Assembly: GCA_012517645.1 (NCBI GenBank)
Contig: JAAYUR010000407.1
Coordinates: 1 to 15,732, forward strand
Reading direction: 5' to 3'
Origin: Treponema sp.
Lineage (GTDB): Bacteria > Spirochaetota > Spirochaetia > Treponematales > UBA12059
DNA length: 15,732 nt
Shown here: positions 14,153 to 15,732 of the stretch, piece after piece
Layout: each line of letters begins with the position of its first letter
How positions within the stretch are numbered: the stretch's first letter is position 1
Notes under the pieces: generated by a model
What the model was told of the DNA's origin: nothing
Databases searched by the model: none
What the model saw: the letters and a program-made list of their open reading frames with translations, nothing else
Made by a program: the position numbers and the translations under genes

Positions 14153-14464
14153 ATGACTCCGTCCAACGGTGAATCGGCCCTCGATCCCGCTCCTTCCCTC
14201 CTCGGCGTAGAGCCCCTCGACCCGGATCGAACCAACCCGTTCATTCTGTTCGGAGACGGGTACGACGAGGATTACGAGGACGATTTCGAAGAGGAAGAGG
14301 AGTACGACGATCTCGAAGACGAAGACTTCGACGAGGGCGAAGATGACTTCGAGGACGAGGAAGACGATTTCGACGAGGATTTGGACGAAGACTTCGACGG
14401 AGAAACCGAAGGCGACGACTACGAGTACGAGGACGATCTGGACTACGACGATTTCGACGAGTGA
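14153..14464 (+). CDS. Small, extremely acidic protein of unknown function
   Basis: I do not recognise this family. The product has 103 residues. Residues 1-34 look ordinary (SLLGVEPLDPDRTNPFILFG); from 35 to the end 49 of 69 residues are Asp or Glu, with single Phe, Tyr or Leu spaced every three to seven residues. There is one Arg, no Lys, His or Cys, no signal peptide and no membrane segment. The gene has its own promoter, a strong ribosome-binding site and a strong terminator, so it is likely expressed as a single-gene unit; it is not a mere low-complexity accident. Comparable tails occur in the RNA polymerase delta subunit, histone chaperones and DNA mimics, where they compete with nucleic acid for basic proteins. 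That analogy is inference only; a metal-buffering role is also possible. Both neighbours are metabolic or repair genes and give no hint. Confidence 0.85.
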   Translation: MTPSNGESALDPAPSLLGVEPLDPDRTNPFILFGDGYDEDYEDDFEEEEEYDDLEDEDFDEGEDDFEDEEDDFDEDLDEDFDGETEGDDYEYEDDLDYDDFDE

Positions 14465-14490
14465 CGGGTTTTAGCCACGAAATGCAGTCT

Positions 14491-14524
14491 CCGGCGGGCC
14501 CTACGAGCCCGCCGGGTTTTTTTT
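14491..14524 (+). terminator. Strong intrinsic terminator after the acidic-protein gene
   Basis: A perfect nine-base-pair stem, CCGGCGGGC (14491-14499) with GCCCGCCGG (14507-14515), encloses a seven-base loop and is followed by one G and eight T. It lies 26 bases after the stop codon. The left flank has no A-run matching a terminator for the opposite strand, so it acts rightwards only. Confidence 0.93.
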
Positions 14525-14581
14525 AACTTTCGAGGAATAGAGCGGATCAGGCCTCCGGAGGCTCGGGGCCTCCAGAACGTA

Positions 14582-14610
14582 CCTATACCCCTGTTCCCTT
14601 TCTGCTTCAA
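14582..14610 (-). promoter_or_regulatory. Weak promoter-like pair on the minus strand
   Basis: Reading leftwards, TTGAAG (14605-14610) is followed after exactly 17 bases by TATAGG (14582-14587); each matches four of six consensus positions. A transcript would start near 14575 at the GGCCTCC hairpin region and run antisense into the acidic-protein gene. No gene on that strand follows closely, so it is either a small antisense RNA start or chance. Confidence 0.2.
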
Positions 14611-14804
14611 CCCTGCGTGCGGAGTGCATGCAGTCTCCCCTCCCCCGGCCTGGTTCGTACCCTTCCTGCGGAACCGTCCAGAACCGCCTCGACCGGTCAG
14701 CCCGCCAGGGTACCGCGCCCCGCGCCTTCCTCCGCCGCTTCTCAGACCCCAAGAAACCCGTCCGCGTCGACGGGGCTCGTATCCTGGGAGGTTTCCCGGT
14801 TCTT

Positions 14805-14813
14805 TGCTATACT
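14805..14813 (+). promoter_or_regulatory. Extended -10 promoter for the photolyase gene
   Basis: TGCTATACT contains the TGn extension followed by TATACT (14808-14813, five of six). No good -35 is seen 16-18 bases upstream, which extended -10 promoters tolerate. Six bases then lead to the ATG at 14820, so transcription is predicted to start at the A of the start codon. Confidence 0.5.
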
Positions 14814-14819
14814 AGTTCC

Positions 14820-15732
14820 ATGATCCTGGAGCCGGAACGCGTCTTTCCGCTCAAGCCGGGCTCGCCCGTACCCGGCGAGCATGTTCTATATTGGATGCAG
14901 CACGCGCAGCGCGCCCGGGAAAACCCGGCCCTGGAGCACGCGGCATGGGAGGCCGCCCGGCTTCGCTTGCCGCTCGTCGTCCTCTTCGTGCTTTCCTCCT
15001 TCCCCTCCGCGACCGTCGTCCACTACCGCTTCCTCCTTAAGGGCCTTGCCCAGACAGCCGGGGCCATCGAGGACCGCGGCGCCCTTTTTGTCCTCCGTCG
15101 AGGAGACCCGCCGAAGGTCGCCTCTGAGCTATCCCGCGCGGCGTCCCTGGCGATTTGCGACGCCGGGTGGACCCGACCCGAGGCGGCCTGGAGACGTGCC
15201 TTCGCGGACGCGTCGGCCTGCCCCGTCCTCCGGGTGGACGGCGAGGCGGTCGTGCCCGTGGAATCGGCCAGCGGGAAGTTGGAATGGTCCGCCTTCACTC
15301 TGCGCCGCAAGGTCGAGGGCGCCGTGACCGCGTACACCTCTCGCGTACCCCCTACTGTGGACCTCCCCCGGGACGCCCGAGGGCTGGACATCGAGAGCCG
15401 AAAGGACCTTCTGGATTTTGGCGAGGGGCCGGTCTCACCGGAGTATCCCGGTGACCGGATTCCGGAACAAGTCTCCCTGCCTCCGCCGGGAACCTCCGCA
15501 GCCAAAGCCAGGTTCGAGGCCTTTTTGGAGAATTCCCTGGACAGCTACGACGGGGACAGGAACGACCCGAACCTGGCCGGTACGAGCGGGATGAGCCCCT
15601 ACCTGCACTTCGGACAGATTTCTCCGGTCTTTCTTGCCCGGGAGGTTCTGAAACAGGGCGGCCCCGGGGCGGCTCCCTTCATCGAACAGCTGGTCGTCCG
15701 CCGGGAGCTCTCCATGAACCTGGTCCGGTATC
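14820..15732 (+). CDS. phr: Class II CPD photolyase (C-terminus beyond the window)
   Basis: The enzyme uses blue light and reduced FAD to split cyclobutane pyrimidine dimers in DNA. The window holds 304 codons. Class II signs are the N-terminal VLYWMQHAQRARENPALEHA region (22-41), FPSATVVHYRFLLKGL, FVLRRGDPP, the GWTRPEAAWRR segment, and the FAD-domain stretch RNDPNLAGTSGMSPYLHFGQ followed by ISPVFLAREV and IEQLVVRRELSMNLVRY, where sequence ends; the remaining FAD-binding and DNA-contact parts are outside. The start fits the family, whose members begin 15-25 residues before YWM. There is no ribosome-binding site before the ATG, in keeping with a leaderless message. It stands alone between the terminated acidic gene and the window edge. 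Class I photolyase or cryptochrome is less likely because of the RNDP and RRELSMN motifs. Confidence 0.93.
   Translation, partial: MILEPERVFPLKPGSPVPGEHVLYWMQHAQRARENPALEHAAWEAARLRLPLVVLFVLSSFPSATVVHYRFLLKGLAQTAGAIEDRGALFVLRRGDPPKVASELSRAASLAICDAGWTRPEAAWRRAFADASACPVLRVDGEAVVPVESASGKLEWSAFTLRRKVEGAVTAYTSRVPPTVDLPRDARGLDIESRKDLLDFGEGPVSPEYPGDRIPEQVSLPPPGTSAAKARFEAFLENSLDSYDGDRNDPNLAGTSGMSPYLHFGQISPVFLAREVLKQGGPGAAPFIEQLVVRRELSMNLVRY

Larger units (their letters stand above)
14525..14819. other. Region without a convincing gene between acidic protein and photolyase
   Basis: About 295 bases. A minus-strand open frame at 14501-14752 runs into the terminator stem, has Arg/Glu-rich nonsense composition and no ribosome-binding site, so I do not call it. 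What I do see: a GCCTCC-GGAGGC-TCGGG-GCCTCC arrangement (14551-14573) in which two copies of GCCTCC can pair with one GGAGGC; a weak minus-strand promoter-like pair (14582-14610); and the photolyase promoter at the right end. No tRNA or known riboswitch is recognisable. Confidence 0.6.

Noticed and set aside
14501..14752. 83-codon minus-strand open frame in the gap before the photolyase gene
   Set aside because: It ends inside the terminator stem, has no ribosome-binding site, and its composition resembles random GC-rich translation.
1..15732. Search for CRISPR arrays, insertion sequences, prophage genes or defence systems
   Set aside because: No spaced direct repeats, transposase motifs, phage genes or defence-type domains were seen; the content is core chromosomal.

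Overview
The window is GC-rich by eye, densely coded and carries ordinary chromosomal housekeeping genes. I see no insertion sequence, prophage, CRISPR array or other sign of recent transfer. The gene order spoVG - rplY - tilS - ftsH, all on the minus strand, matches what I remember of the Borrelia burgdorferi chromosome (spoVG, rplY, pth, tilS, ftsH). Together with a large multidomain CheA and spoVG in a setting without sporulation genes, this points to a GC-rich, probably free-living spirochaete. That assignment is inference from remembered gene order.

Layout from left to right. Positions 1-2248 (minus) hold a STAS-domain protein followed by cheA, which runs off the left edge; they form a chemotaxis pair with a candidate promoter of their own. 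Positions 2305-7873 (minus, transcribed right to left) hold ftsH, then a secreted helical-repeat protein carrying a DxDxDG array, then an HtrA-like serine protease. These three are nearly or actually overlapping and look like a co-expressed envelope proteolysis group. Positions 7893-10477 (minus) hold spoVG, a tRNA-Gln(UUG), rplY and tilS, a translation and RNA-related block that runs on into ftsH. Positions 10546-13911 (minus) hold nadC, nadB (quinolinate and NAD synthesis) and ispE (isoprenoid synthesis). Around 13912-14152 transcription diverges. To the right on the plus strand are a small, extremely acidic protein of unknown function with its own promoter and a strong terminator, a stretch of about 295 bases without a gene, and the first two thirds or so of a class II CPD photolyase that runs off the right edge.

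The genes group as follows: translation (tRNA-Gln, L25, TilS), protein quality control (FtsH and the serine protease), cofactor and precursor supply (NadB/NadC, IspE), sensing (STAS/CheA) and UV repair (photolyase). The points most worth checking are: two tandem RLG-type motifs in CheA that resemble the cyclic-di-GMP-binding MshEN motif; the DxDxDG protein coupled to the protease; an Asn replacing the active-site His in NadB; promoters lying so close to the ispE and photolyase ATGs that the transcripts may be leaderless; the acidic protein with a possible 29-codon upstream reading frame; and the absence of pth from an otherwise conserved spirochaete gene order.
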